A stretch of DNA of 64,000 nucleotides from JAUWKC01 sp035529895 (GCA_035529895.1 DATKVV010000083.1:73144-137143), one strand, 5' to 3'; numbered from the stretch's first letter, positions 9,093 through 18,356 are shown. Numbers and translations: made by a program. The notes: generated from the letters alone by a model not told the origin.

Positions 9093-10268
9093 TCAGTTGA
9101 ACAGCGAACCAGCGGCGGAAGATATCTGCTCGGACAGAGCGCGGCAACGTTCCTCGTCGGGAGAAATCTCTTCCAGCAATTGCTTTACCGTTTCAAGACC
9201 TGCGTTATCAAATGTATGTCTCTCGTTCAAATCGTTAATGTCGGGCGCCGGCTCATAAGACAAAATTATATTTCCTCCGGTTTCGAAGGCCGCCATAGCG
9301 CCCTTTTTCCCGGTATCTTTCGAGACTAATCTGTCCCTGTCTCTTAACACTATGAACGTTCGGTATAGTTCCCCGGACTTGGCACAGACCATATTCTCTG
9401 TGTGGGTCGCTTCATTTAGCTCGTGCCATGCCTTAATGATTCTGTCAACCGCAATCCGGGATTTTTTCCTGTCTCGTCCCTCAATCAGCCAGACGGGGAT
9501 ATAATAGTACGGCCGCGCAACCGTTATATCTTTGCTTTTGTAAACGACGTCCTTATCTCCAATCCTAATCTGCTCAATTGGAAACGGCTCGGTGGTGGCC
9601 TGCAAATGTTCGTGCCATCCAATCGTAGCCCCTGCAAGCCCGTTGAATATCACGCGAAAATAGCCGTCGGTTTTTTCCAAAAAATCATTAATTATCTCAG
9701 GAAGCTCGCTTCGATATTGCTGGGGACGATGCGCGGCGCTCATCACCGTAAAATGATTATTCGTTATGTAGGCGAAATTCGCCCCCACGTGGAATTCCTC
9801 CCCGGCAAGGTCAATATCGAGAAGAATCTCTCCCGGGTTCTGTTTTTCAATATTCGTTTTACACAGATAGCAAGCCTTCCCGTTCTTGTCTTTGTTAATC
9901 AGCTTGGCCTGGTCAATGTTCTCGGCTATGACGTTGCGCTCTATAAGAAGTGCGTGATTTTTTCTTAACTCGCGATGAGGATTCCATTGCAGACGAAAAG
10001 TAACGCCGCTATCGGCATCGAAGAAGCTTTTCTCGCTTTTTCCCTCAGTTTTCAGGGGGTCCGCCAACACGAAGCCGCTGTTGACCTGCTGGCGATACAA
10101 AGCAAGCAGCGCGTAGCTCAAACCCACTTTAGTTCTCAACTCATCAACACGCTTTAAGATACGTTCTCGTTGGGCTGCGGGCGCCTTGATAATCCACTCA
10201 AACAATGATTTAGCTTCATCAGAAGCGTGAAATATGCGATGCAAATCTTCAATATAGCTGTCACCCAT
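9093..10268 (-). CDS. DUF4922 / GalT-HIT-like nucleotide phosphorylase homolog
   Basis: 391 residues from ATG at 10268, chosen for the adjacent AGGA Shine-Dalgarno (10273-10276); the frame stays open to 10355. A CYLCKTNI pair of cysteines near residue 135 and the histidine motif GWHEHLQATTEPFP near 225 resemble the zinc-binding CxxC and the active-site region of the galactose-1-phosphate uridylyltransferase/HIT fold as found in DUF4922 proteins. Nucleotidyl transfer or phosphorolysis of an NDP-sugar or dinucleotide is the family expectation. A canonical HxHxH is not seen (HEHLQ instead), so activity may differ. Leftward, 102 nt downstream of the hisG stop, perhaps co-transcribed with hisG. 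Confidence 0.65.
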   Translation of the reverse strand: MGDSYIEDLHRIFHASDEAKSLFEWIIKAPAAQRERILKRVDELRTKVGLSYALLALYRQQVNSGFVLADPLKTEGKSEKSFFDADSGVTFRLQWNPHRELRKNHALLIERNVIAENIDQAKLINKDKNGKACYLCKTNIEKQNPGEILLDIDLAGEEFHVGANFAYITNNHFTVMSAAHRPQQYRSELPEIINDFLEKTDGYFRVIFNGLAGATIGWHEHLQATTEPFPIEQIRIGDKDVVYKSKDITVARPYYYIPVWLIEGRDRKKSRIAVDRIIKAWHELNEATHTENMVCAKSGELYRTFIVLRDRDRLVSKDTGKKGAMAAFETGGNIILSYEPAPDINDLNERHTFDNAGLETVKQLLEEISPDEERCRALSEQISSAAGSLFN

Positions 10269-10370
10269 CTTTTCCTGCCTTTTTACCGGCTGTATTCTCC
10301 AAATAGCCCCTTGTGTGTAATAAAAAGTTCGTTCAGCATAGACTGATGAAAGCAAAGCAAGAGGTTCAAG

Positions 10371-11246
10371 TTAGTGGATAACTTTATTGAGGGGATAAGT
10401 GATTATGCCCGAGGCCCCTGCACGCTTCAGAGCCGGAACGAGCGTTCGTTCGATTTTGTCTTCGATAATCACTTCCACTGCGACGTAGTCGGAATCGGCC
10501 AAACTCGAAATAGTCGGGCTCTTCTCGGCAGGTAAAATCTTCAATATTGATTCCAAATCTTTCTTCCTTATGTTCATCTTCAAACCGACTCTGCTGCGGG
10601 CGTCAATTGCCGCATTAAGCAGTATGGCGATATTCTCTATCTTCGCCCGTTTGAATTTGTCCTGCCAGGCATTATTATTTGCGATAAATCTCGTTGTCGA
10701 GGTTATTATCGTGTCTATTATGCGCAGGTTATTTGCCCGCAGCGAAGCGCCCGTCTCGGTAAGTTCCACTATTGCATCAACCAGCCGAGCCTTTACTTCG
10801 GTAGCGCCCCAGCTAAATTCGATCCTTGCTTCAATATTCTTGTCGGCAAAATACTTCTTTGTCACATTAACCAGTTCGGTTGCAATTATGCCTCCTTCAA
10901 GGTCCTGCGGCTTTGTCACTTTCGATTCGTCGGGCACGGCCAATACCCATTTGGCCGGGCCGCTTGTGGATTTGCTATAGGCAAGCTCGCAGACCTCAAC
11001 CACATCCGACTCATTCTCCATTATCCAATCGTGGCCGGTAAAGCCCGCGTCAAGCACGCCATCAGCGACGTATCTGCTCATCTCCTGTGCCCGCAGACAA
11101 ATCGGCTGGATCTGGTCGTCGTCTATCTGCGGCAAATAATCCCTTTCCGAATCTGTGATGTGCAGGCCGGCCTTGTCAAATAGTTCAATAGTCGATTTTT
11201 GAAGACTCCCTGCGGGAATACCCAATTTTAGCACCTGCTCTGACAT
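10371..11246 (-). CDS. hisG: ATP phosphoribosyltransferase, long (HisG-L) form
   Basis: 291 residues, first step of histidine biosynthesis: ATP + PRPP to phosphoribosyl-ATP, in the cytoplasm. Starts LKLGIPAGSLQKSTIELFDKAG (HisG N-terminal motif); VADGVLDAGFTGHDWI and VELTETGASLRANNLRIID are the conserved PRPP/ATP-site segments. The C-terminal ~75 residues (PTISSLADSDYVAVEVIIED...RAGASGIITYPLNKVIH) form the ACT-like HisG_C domain of the long form, which gives feedback inhibition by histidine and independence from HisZ. No other his gene is nearby. Confidence 0.95.
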   Translation of the reverse strand: MSEQVLKLGIPAGSLQKSTIELFDKAGLHITDSERDYLPQIDDDQIQPICLRAQEMSRYVADGVLDAGFTGHDWIMENESDVVEVCELAYSKSTSGPAKWVLAVPDESKVTKPQDLEGGIIATELVNVTKKYFADKNIEARIEFSWGATEVKARLVDAIVELTETGASLRANNLRIIDTIITSTTRFIANNNAWQDKFKRAKIENIAILLNAAIDARSRVGLKMNIRKKDLESILKILPAEKSPTISSLADSDYVAVEVIIEDKIERTLVPALKRAGASGIITYPLNKVIH

Positions 11247-11269
11247 CCTGAATAATAGCCTCCTTATTT

Positions 11270-11980
11270 CTATTTCTTGCGTCTTGCCGTCTTTGTTGTT
11301 TTTGTCGTTTTCTTTTTACTTCCGGAAATGGCTCCTGTTTGCGTCTTTCGAGTGGTTTTCTTTTTTCCGGCGCCCTTATCAGACTCGCTCTCTCGCCTCA
11401 AAAGAGCATAGAACTCGTATGCGTTTTCGGCCGGGACCTGCTTGGCCAGGAAACCGGCTATCTGCTGCCTGCCTGCGTCGGGATAAACCAGTTCGTTCCT
11501 CTTCAAATAATCAATCATCTTCTCTGTAAGCGGCACGGCGTGGCCCTGTAGAGAGGTGAGCATGCAATAATCGACAACAAAGGGGCTGGCAACGTTCATT
11601 TTCTCGAGCATCTGTCTGGCCTGCTTCTTGCCGACCTTCTTTAACGCCTTCAGACTAACCATGTGGTACTTGTCAAACACGGCCCTTAAGGCCTTGTTAA
11701 GTGTTGAAGTTATTTCTCTGTTAACAGGCGTATCAGCACCCAACACCTCGATAACTTCTTCGGCCCGTGAAACACGCAAATCGTTCAAATCGATAAAATA
11801 GTCGCTAAACCCCTTAATCGCCGATTGCGCTTGCGTCTCACTGATTTTCTCGCTTAGGACGGCATACACAAGTGCATCGACCGGCTCGTCATACGTGACA
11901 CTTTGCATTCTCGGATGTGTACGTCTCAATGACCTGTATAGTTTGCGAAGTTTTTGTGAATATTCCTTGCTGCTTTTCAT
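11270..11980 (-). CDS. HhH-GPD (endonuclease III-like) protein with degenerate active site and Lys-rich tail
   Basis: 236 residues. Residues 1-190 follow the endonuclease III fold: VYAVLSEKISETQAQSAI aligns with the LLSAQATD helix, and LKALKKVGKKQARQML with the helix-hairpin-helix LPGVGRKTA, keeping the Lys of the lyase site. The usual VDTH with the catalytic Asp is replaced by VPLTEKM, and no C-terminal 4Fe-4S cysteine set is present, so glycosylase activity is doubtful. Residues 200-236 are a basic Lys/Thr tail (KKKTTRKTQT...KTTKTTKTARRKK) reminiscent of histone H1-like tails and suited to nonspecific DNA binding. Lies 24 nt upstream of hisG in the same leftward direction. Confidence 0.65.
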   Translation of the reverse strand: MKSSKEYSQKLRKLYRSLRRTHPRMQSVTYDEPVDALVYAVLSEKISETQAQSAIKGFSDYFIDLNDLRVSRAEEVIEVLGADTPVNREITSTLNKALRAVFDKYHMVSLKALKKVGKKQARQMLEKMNVASPFVVDYCMLTSLQGHAVPLTEKMIDYLKRNELVYPDAGRQQIAGFLAKQVPAENAYEFYALLRRESESDKGAGKKKTTRKTQTGAISGSKKKTTKTTKTARRKK

Positions 11981-12050
11981 GAGAAGCTCTGTTGTATTTA
12001 CCTATTGCCTGTCATACCTTCAATTCCGTCGGCACAGCCGGCGCCGAGAT

Positions 12051-12479
12051 TCAGTCCTGGTCCTGGTCGCTCGAATCCTTCTGTTTCAACTCGGCGGCGG
12101 TCCGGTCTATCAGCTTCATAATTTCCAGAGTCTTCTTGAGGCTCTCATCCGTGTGAAGACGCAAAACGGGGCAGAACTTGGACTGCAACTTGTTGGCCAC
12201 CAGCGATTGTATCCGGTTCCTCGCATGTGTTAGCGCCAGAAAAGTCTTGTTCTGGCCCGCATCACTCTCGGGCATTGCGGCTTTACTGTCTTTCCGCAAA
12301 ACAGGGTCCTGCCCGAAAATGCTAAGATATACGTCGGCCACGCGCAAATCAGCGGACATATCAACCCTGGTCACGCTCACAAATCCCTCGATGCGAGGGT
12401 CGTTAAGGTGATTGGTAATGGCGTCGCTGACAGCCTCTTTTACTATCCGGGCCATTTTTTCCTGCCTTCTGCTCGGCAT
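12051..12479 (-). CDS. rbfA: Ribosome-binding factor A
   Basis: 142 residues, small KH-domain protein that binds the 30S subunit during 16S 5'-end maturation and cold adaptation. MPSRRQEKMARIVKEAVSDAI and the segment DPRIEGFVSVTRVDMSADLRVADVYLS are typical, as is the PVLRLHTDESLKKTLEIMKLID C-terminal strand-helix. A ~20-residue insertion (RKDSKAAMPESDAGQNKTFL) replaces a short loop. Downstream of infB by 52 nt in the conserved nusA-infB-rbfA order. Confidence 0.93.
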   Translation of the reverse strand: MPSRRQEKMARIVKEAVSDAITNHLNDPRIEGFVSVTRVDMSADLRVADVYLSIFGQDPVLRKDSKAAMPESDAGQNKTFLALTHARNRIQSLVANKLQSKFCPVLRLHTDESLKKTLEIMKLIDRTAAELKQKDSSDQDQD

Positions 12480-12531
12480 AACGGTTTGTCTCTCGTACCT
12501 GGCGTCCTGCTCGGTGAACCGCGATATTCGT

Positions 12532-15114
12532 CTAAAGGGTTCTTTCTATCTTAACTATTTCATAAAAGTCAAAAACGTCGTCTACCTTCACGTCGTCGAA
12601 CTTCGCTATTTTGATGCCGCACTCCAGCCCCGCCTTGACCTCGTGAACATCGTCCTTGAAATGTTTCAGGGATTCTATAGTCATTTTATCTCTGATTACG
12701 ACGTTGTCCCGTATCAATCGCAGCTTTGCATTCCTGGTTACGATGCCGCTATTGACATAACAACCGGCAATCGTCCCGACCTTTGAGATCTTGAACGTCT
12801 TTCTTACCACAGCTCTGCCGACCGTTTTCTCCTGCTCCTGTGGCTCAAGCAGACCCGCCATCGACTTTTCCAGGTCTTCCGTTATACGGTATATTATGTT
12901 GTAGAGCCTTATATCTACGGCTTTTGCTTCCGCAATCCTGGCTACGTGCTCATCGGCGACAACATTAAAGCCGATAATAATTGCGTTCGACGCCTCAGCC
13001 AGCACAACGTCGCCCTCGGTAATTCCTCCGGGTGCTGCGTGCAAAATCCTGATCTTTACCTCCTCGGTGCTCAACTCAGACAAATACTTCTTTAAGACAT
13101 CCACCGAACCCTGCACGTCGGCGCGTATAATAAGGTTTAACTCTTTGACGTTGCCGGCCTCTATCTGGCTGAAAAGATTGTCCAGCGTTACGTGTGCTCG
13201 CCGAGCCAGTGAACTTTCCCTCGAGCGAATCTGGTTCTCCTCAGCGGCAGCCTTGGCCCTGTTGATATCATCCAGACAATAGAATTTATCGCCTGCCTGC
13301 GGGACGCCGCTCAGACCGGTAATCTCAACGGGCATTGAGCTTGTGGCAATCTTTATGGACTTGCCGTAACTGTTTTTCAAAGTCTTTACCCTGCCGTATG
13401 CACTGCCGGCAAGCACCACGTCGCCTTTGTTCAGTCGGCCCTCCTTGATTAACAGCGTTGCCACCGCCCCCCTCTGGGCCGACATCCTGGCTTCAACGAC
13501 CCATCCCGTCGCCGGTATTGTATCATCAGCTTTCAATTCAAGCAGCTCTGCCACATAATCGAGATGTTCGAGCAAATCATCTATCCCCTCGCCCGTAACC
13601 GCGCTGGTCTTCACCGCTTCGGTCTGTCCTCCCCATTCAGTCGGCGCCAAGCCGTGCTCAGCCAACTGCGAGTAAATACGATTTATGTCACAGCCGGGCA
13701 AATCTATCTTATTTAAGGCTACAATAACAGGCACATTTGCAGCTTTGGTATGAGCTATCGCCTCGATGGTTTGGGGCATCACACCGTCATCAGCGGCGAC
13801 CACCAGCACCGCCACATCCGTCATATTAGCGCCTCTGGCCCGCATAGCTGTAAAAGCTTCGTGTCCCGGTGTATCGAGAAATGTCACCCTGCTATCGTTA
13901 CGGCTGACCTGATATGCGCCGATGTGCTGCGTAATGCCTCCCGCCTCGCTGGCGGTAACATGTGTTGAGCGAATCTTATCCAGCAGGCTTGTCTTTCCGT
14001 GGTCAACATGCCCCAGCATGGTAGCGACCACGGATCGCTTCTTAAGATTGTTTCTCTCTCGCTGCTCGAATTCGGCCCTTACCTGCTCCTCCAGCCTGCT
14101 CTTTTGCTCTACGACCAGCTCGGTGCCAAATTCGACGGCAATCAGTTCGGCCATGTCGTTACTTATAATCTGATTGGCGGTAGCCATTACGCCCTGCAGC
14201 ACCAGCTTGCTGATGATATCCGCCGATTTTACCGCCAGAGCGGCAGATAAATCCTTCACTGTAATAGGCTCGCTTACCACGCTTTTTTTCGGCCTGACAG
14301 GTGCCGCAGCTTCAACATGGGACTTGCTGAGGATTTTCCTCGCCGGCCTTAATCGCAGGCTTTCGCCGCCGGCCGCATCAAGCCGTGCACGCCTTTCTTC
14401 AATATCTCTTTGACGCCATTTGCTCGACTTGGACTTTTTTACAGTTTCCGGATCCTGGTCCTCTCGACGACGCCCGTGTGTTCTTTCTTTGTACCTTTTT
14501 AGCGGCCCCTTCTTGTCCTTGTCCAAAACCAAAGTCAATCTTTCCCCGTCCTCTTTCTTGTATATCAACGGCTCGGTAACGGGCGCATCGTACCTGAATT
14601 TTGGTTTCGGCGGCCGCACCGGCTCCGGGGCTTCCACTCGGACAACCTGCGGGCCAGTCAGTCGGGCCGGCTCAGGTTTTTCCAGAATCGGACCTGCCGG
14701 CAATATCGGTTCCGGCTCCGGTTCAGGCTCCAACTCCAGTTCCGGTTCCAATTCCAGTTCCGGTTCCTGCGTTGGAGGTTCTTCTACGGCTGCCGCCACT
14801 GTCTCGACACGAGGCTCGACAGGTTCAGCTTCCTTTGTTGTTTCCTTTTCCGCTTCTTCTTTTTTCTCCCCCCGTCTCCGCTTTTTTGCCCTTTTCCCGA
14901 CTTTTACTTTGTCCAGATCCACCTTCTCGGCCGTCTCGACCGTCGTTATATTCTCGCCCTCACTAAACCATTCGCGAATAGTTGCCGCCAAACCAGCCGA
15001 TATCACCGACATGTGGTTCTTGACGTCCAGACCTTCATCCTGACACTTGTTGACAATAGCAGTGCTCTTAACACCAAGCTCCTTGGCCAAAATGTAAACC
15101 CTTGTAGTAGCCAT
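12532..15114 (-). CDS. infB: Translation initiation factor IF-2
   Basis: 860 residues. GTPase that positions fMet-tRNA on the 30S subunit and promotes subunit joining. N-terminal IF2_N domain (TTRVYILAKELGVKSTAIVNKCQ), then a long disordered linker (about residues 60-260) containing a striking acidic Pro/Glu/Leu stretch (repeats of ELELEPEL and EPEPEP type near 115-140). G domain from about 365: GHVDHGKTSLLD (G1), TFLDTPGHEAFTAMR (G3), NKIDLP (G4). Domains II, III and IV follow, with the usual end HVEVKAGLECGIKI-like segment. Middle gene of nusA-infB-rbfA; 99 nt after nusA. Confidence 0.97.
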   Translation of the reverse strand: MATTRVYILAKELGVKSTAIVNKCQDEGLDVKNHMSVISAGLAATIREWFSEGENITTVETAEKVDLDKVKVGKRAKKRRRGEKKEEAEKETTKEAEPVEPRVETVAAAVEEPPTQEPELELEPELELEPEPEPEPILPAGPILEKPEPARLTGPQVVRVEAPEPVRPPKPKFRYDAPVTEPLIYKKEDGERLTLVLDKDKKGPLKRYKERTHGRRREDQDPETVKKSKSSKWRQRDIEERRARLDAAGGESLRLRPARKILSKSHVEAAAPVRPKKSVVSEPITVKDLSAALAVKSADIISKLVLQGVMATANQIISNDMAELIAVEFGTELVVEQKSRLEEQVRAEFEQRERNNLKKRSVVATMLGHVDHGKTSLLDKIRSTHVTASEAGGITQHIGAYQVSRNDSRVTFLDTPGHEAFTAMRARGANMTDVAVLVVAADDGVMPQTIEAIAHTKAANVPVIVALNKIDLPGCDINRIYSQLAEHGLAPTEWGGQTEAVKTSAVTGEGIDDLLEHLDYVAELLELKADDTIPATGWVVEARMSAQRGAVATLLIKEGRLNKGDVVLAGSAYGRVKTLKNSYGKSIKIATSSMPVEITGLSGVPQAGDKFYCLDDINRAKAAAEENQIRSRESSLARRAHVTLDNLFSQIEAGNVKELNLIIRADVQGSVDVLKKYLSELSTEEVKIRILHAAPGGITEGDVVLAEASNAIIIGFNVVADEHVARIAEAKAVDIRLYNIIYRITEDLEKSMAGLLEPQEQEKTVGRAVVRKTFKISKVGTIAGCYVNSGIVTRNAKLRLIRDNVVIRDKMTIESLKHFKDDVHEVKAGLECGIKIAKFDDVKVDDVFDFYEIVKIERTL

Positions 15115-15213
15115 AAAATGGTCTTAACTCTTTAATGCCAGGTTCTGAACCTCACTTTGTGATACATTACCGAATACTTTCAAACGGCAACACTGCCAAC
15201 CGCACGACAAAAG

Positions 15214-16434
15214 CTACTGTCCGTTGTTCGTCGCTTCTGTCTGTTGTTGCAGCATGTCCTCTGCCTGTTTCTTTTTCGACTCAGCCGCTAAACGCTTGGT
15301 CTCTTCAGCCGCTGCTGTAACCAGTTTCTCAGCAATTTCCGCATCAATATTCAGTTCGTTGATCAGCGGCTCAGTCCCCACATCCTCCAAATCCAGCACG
15401 GATATAGCGCCGAGTGCTATCAGCTTATCGACCAGCGTTTCATCGCCGACTCCCGTGCTCCTGACACAATTCGTCAATCGTTCAATACCCTGGTTGTATT
15501 CGTCCGGAGTCAGTATATCGATATCCCAGCCGGTCAGCCTGGCGGCCAGGCGAACGTTTTGACCATGTTTTCCGATAGCCAGGCTCAGCTGGTCCTCCTC
15601 CACCACCACGGTGGCCTTTCCCAATTCAAAACACAAGGCGATTTCGCTTACTTTTGCCGGCATCAACGCGTTTGTAATAAGCACCTGTGACGAATCGTTC
15701 CACCTTACGATGTCGATTTTCTCGCCGCCGAGCTCGTCAACTATGTTCTTGATCCTGCTGCCCCGCACACCAACGCAAGATCCGACAGCATCAACTTTGT
15801 CATCAATGGAGGCAACCGCAACCTTGGTGCGATAGCCCGCTTCCCGGGCCAGCACGCGTATCTCAACGATGCTTTCAGCAATTTCCGGCACCTCGAGCTC
15901 GAACAATCTGCGGATAAAATCAGGATGCGTGCGAGACAGGATAATCTTGACCTGATTGGCGATCTCCCTCACATCAAAAATAAGACATCGAATTCTCTCG
16001 CCGGGGCGGTGTGTCTGGCCCGCTATCTGTTCGTTTTTCGGCATGAAGCCTTCTGCGCGATGATTCAAATCAACAACCAGCGTCCCACTTTCATATCGCA
16101 CAACGGACCCGCTTATGATTTCGCCTTTTCGCTGAATGAATTCCGCGTAGATGCTGTCCCTTTCGTCGGCCCTTATTTTCTGTATCATTACCTGCTTGGC
16201 CGTCTGAGCGGGGATTCGCCCGAGCCGCCTTATATCAATTTGTTCGCCGTCCTTAGAGGCCGTGACCTGGCCGGTAGTGCGGTCTATGTGCACCACTATG
16301 TTGCTGTCCGGCTCGCCAAAATGCTTCCGGGCCGCCGAAACCATGGCTTCTTCCAAATCTGCGAATAAGGATTCCCTGTCGATGCTCTTATCGTGTGCAA
16401 TACTGTCAACAATCCTTAGTAGTTCCTGATTCAT
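15214..16434 (-). CDS. nusA: Transcription termination/antitermination factor NusA
   Basis: 406 residues. Binds RNA polymerase and nascent RNA, modulating pausing, termination and antitermination. N-terminal RNAP-binding domain (ELLRIVDSIAHDKSIDRESLF), S1 domain (about 130-200, GEIISGSVVRYESGTLVVDL), KH1/KH2 (VGSCVGVRGSRIKNIVDELGGEKIDIV and AIGKHGQNVRLAARLTGWDIDI), then one helix-hairpin-helix-like C-terminal domain and a Lys/Gln-rich tail. rimP, often upstream, is missing here. Upstream lies a ~340-nt leader with a strong terminator (see 16470-16498), so attenuation or autoregulation is plausible. Confidence 0.96.
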   Translation of the reverse strand: MNQELLRIVDSIAHDKSIDRESLFADLEEAMVSAARKHFGEPDSNIVVHIDRTTGQVTASKDGEQIDIRRLGRIPAQTAKQVMIQKIRADERDSIYAEFIQRKGEIISGSVVRYESGTLVVDLNHRAEGFMPKNEQIAGQTHRPGERIRCLIFDVREIANQVKIILSRTHPDFIRRLFELEVPEIAESIVEIRVLAREAGYRTKVAVASIDDKVDAVGSCVGVRGSRIKNIVDELGGEKIDIVRWNDSSQVLITNALMPAKVSEIALCFELGKATVVVEEDQLSLAIGKHGQNVRLAARLTGWDIDILTPDEYNQGIERLTNCVRSTGVGDETLVDKLIALGAISVLDLEDVGTEPLINELNIDAEIAEKLVTAAAEETKRLAAESKKKQAEDMLQQQTEATNNGQ

Positions 16435-16461
16435 CGTCCATTTCTTCCTAATTCAACACGG

Positions 16462-16777
16462 GCAAAAAAAAGTGGAAACTGCCCGCGAGTTTCCACTTCA
16501 ACGCCAAAAACCAAACCGAGGTCATATCCTGCCTTTACATCACGTCAGCTACCTCCCAGAAGGGGCTCGTCTTGCCCAAAATTCCGGCACAGCGGCCCCA
16601 GCCCAAAACCTCGTTCGTCTCGCTGAAGCGGAAACAGCGTCTCAAGGCCACCATTTGCCCAAAAACGCAGCCGTACAGGTGTTGTACTCGCCTAATCTGC
16701 ACGGTTAGCTAATCCTGTCAAAACCATGTCCAGCACCTTTAATTCAGCTTTGGTAGCCGTTAGTCCTTATAATCAAA
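16462..16777 (-). ncRNA. Candidate structured RNA / nusA leader
   Basis: Leftward stretch between a promoter (16784-16812) and an intrinsic terminator (16470-16498). On the minus strand it can form a 5-bp hairpin CGCUG-uuuccgcuu-CAGCG (near 16640-16622), a long-range stem CGAGGU/ACCUCG (near 16612 and 16520) enclosing GGGGC/GCCCC, and the terminator hairpin. I see no protein frame in it. It could be a separate ~310-nt RNA or an attenuator leader for nusA-infB-rbfA. No match to RNase P, SRP, 6S or complete tmRNA motifs was found by eye. Structure is seen in the sequence; expression is inference. Confidence 0.45.
16470..16498 (-). terminator. Intrinsic terminator in the nusA leader
   Basis: Perfect 11-bp stem (16470-16480 with 16488-16498), 7-nt loop, followed on the minus strand by a run of U residues and then the nusA Shine-Dalgarno region. 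The minus-strand loop CGCGGGC is complementary (one G-U) to GCCCGUG just past the U-tract (near 16456-16462), which would allow a competing structure. Confidence 0.75.
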
Positions 16778-16783
16778 CGTACT

Positions 16784-16812
16784 ATACTAATCGTCCACTA
16801 TGATAACTGCAA
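16784..16812 (-). promoter_or_regulatory. Leftward sigma-70 promoter upstream of nusA
   Basis: On the minus strand TTGCAG (16812-16807), 17-nt spacer, TAGTAT (16789-16784). Transcription from about 16777 would give a ~340-nt nusA leader. Confidence 0.5.
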
Positions 16813-17216
16813 TAATTTTTTTGCGAAATTCGTACAATTTTTCGCCCGAATCCGGCCAGAAAATTGCATCTTACAGCCCCGAAACATGTCCAACCGCAAA
16901 CGTCCGCAAAAAACGGCCTTCAGAGCCTGCCGAAAGCAGATTTGGAGCATCAACACATAGAAACAGGTAGTCTGCCGGAAGCTGAACGGCAACAACCTCT
17001 GCCCTCCACGAGCCGCTGTCGGCAGGCCTCGGATTGGCTGAATTCGCCGGGCCAATCCCTGCCGGGTAATACCTGAGCAATACCGGAAAAGCGAACAGCC
17101 CGCCACGAACCTAACGTGTATTTCCGATTCACGCTGCGGACCCCAAAAGCACCAAAGACCGCAGCACCGGCTAAAATATCTGGACAACGCCGCGCCTCTG
17201 CTGCGATAATTCAAGT
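16813..17216. other. Noncoding stretch between the nusA promoter and the Rhs fragment
   Basis: About 400 bp. Several short frames overlap on both strands but none has recognisable content or a ribosome site. No upstream part of the Rhs gene is detectable here, supporting 5' truncation of that gene. Confidence 0.4.
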
Positions 17217-18356
17217 ATGGCCTTGAAGGCATTAAAAGATGCGGACCCGGCAAGCTTTGCGGTTGAGTCGGCCGGAGACTTGCCGGTAATATTGATGGAG
17301 CTTGACGAAAATGAAAATATTAAGAAGAGCTACATCTATGAAAACAGCCGGATAATCGCCCAGCGCGACGGCGACCACACAGCCGACCGATACTTCTACC
17401 TCCACGACCGCCTCGGCAGCGTCCGCCTGCTCATCGATACCTCCGCCAGTGTGAAAGACCGCTATATCTACGGGCCGTTCGGCGAACTCCACACTTACAC
17501 CGCCGATTATGAAGAGACGATAACCAACCCCTTCAAGTTCACCGGCCAGTACTTCGACGCCGACATCGACCAGTATTACCTCCGCGCCCGCCAGTACGAC
17601 CCTAACCTCGCCCGCTTCACCTCCAGAGACCCCGTCTTCGGAAAATTCGAAGAGCCCTTGAGTCTGCATAGATACCTGTATTGTCAGAACCAGCCGATAA
17701 GCAGAACGGACCCGCTGGGCTTACTCTATATTCCTGCCGGCGGCCCCGATTACGACAGAACGACAACGGAAGATGTTATCATCAGGGCAACTGGTTTAGT
17801 TGGGACACACCCAGTCTGGGGCCCTTGGATGGCCTTCGGCCGCGGTGGTCCTGGGGGAATAGGTCAATACGATTACAAAGGCACCGGTTTCACATTTGGG
17901 CTTTACGAAAGCGTTCGGCTTAGGGACTCCGAGTTTGGAAATTACCTTGCAGGGTATGCATGTTACTATCATTATGGCTACTTCGGTGAACTCGGTGCCA
18001 GAGGTGCTGGCCAATACTATGCCTTTACTGAACCAGGATTGGGAAGGTGGGATGAACCAGCGAGTACTTACTTTATTTCTGCAGGCATTCTGAGAGCTCA
18101 GGACGAGAGATTCGCAGAGGGAAGGCCGCACTTGGAAATGGGTAAGTGGACGTTTATCTATGCCAAATCTGAGTTGATGCGTTTTGGCTATGCGCGGCTA
18201 TTGTCTGAGGACCTTGGTGGAGCAGAGGCATCCCTGCTCTTCGGAGAGGAGCACCCATACGGCGTCGAATTCGGCGGCGACGAATGGTGGGCACAAATGG
18301 ATATGCTGGTTAGATTCTGGAATGCCGGGACAACGGCGTATACTCAACTATGGTAA
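17217..18356 (+). CDS. 5'-truncated Rhs/YD-repeat protein with variable C-terminal domain
   Basis: 379 residues with no signal peptide and no Shine-Dalgarno. From about residue 20 it has the Rhs-associated core: KSYIYENSRIIAQRDGD, HDRLGSVRLLIDTS, YIYGPFGEL, KFTGQYFDADIDQYYLRARQYDP and ARFTSRDPVFG, ending in the boundary motif NQPISRTDPLGL near residue 163. After that a unique ~210-residue tail (about 165-379) rich in Gly, Tyr and Trp follows, the arrangement of polymorphic toxin tips. Its FGNYLAGYACYYHYGYFG segment faintly recalls Ntox44-type toxins, but this is weak. Full Rhs proteins are usually >1000 residues, so this is a relic or an orphan Rhs tip. It overlaps the next gene by 7 nt. Confidence 0.7.
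   Translation: MALKALKDADPASFAVESAGDLPVILMELDENENIKKSYIYENSRIIAQRDGDHTADRYFYLHDRLGSVRLLIDTSASVKDRYIYGPFGELHTYTADYEETITNPFKFTGQYFDADIDQYYLRARQYDPNLARFTSRDPVFGKFEEPLSLHRYLYCQNQPISRTDPLGLLYIPAGGPDYDRTTTEDVIIRATGLVGTHPVWGPWMAFGRGGPGGIGQYDYKGTGFTFGLYESVRLRDSEFGNYLAGYACYYHYGYFGELGARGAGQYYAFTEPGLGRWDEPASTYFISAGILRAQDERFAEGRPHLEMGKWTFIYAKSELMRFGYARLLSEDLGGAEASLLFGEEHPYGVEFGGDEWWAQMDMLVRFWNAGTTAYTQLW

Noticed and set aside
14420..15043. 207-codon rightward Ser/Gly-rich frame
   Set aside because: Antisense of the Glu/Pro-rich linker of infB; composition artefact.
16681..16740. tmRNA-like 5' end on the minus strand (GGUGCUG, then 11 nt, then GACAGG, then GUGCA...GCGAG)
   Set aside because: No matching 3' acceptor (CAGCACC), no T-arm, and no tag frame ending in Ala-Ala-stop before the terminator.
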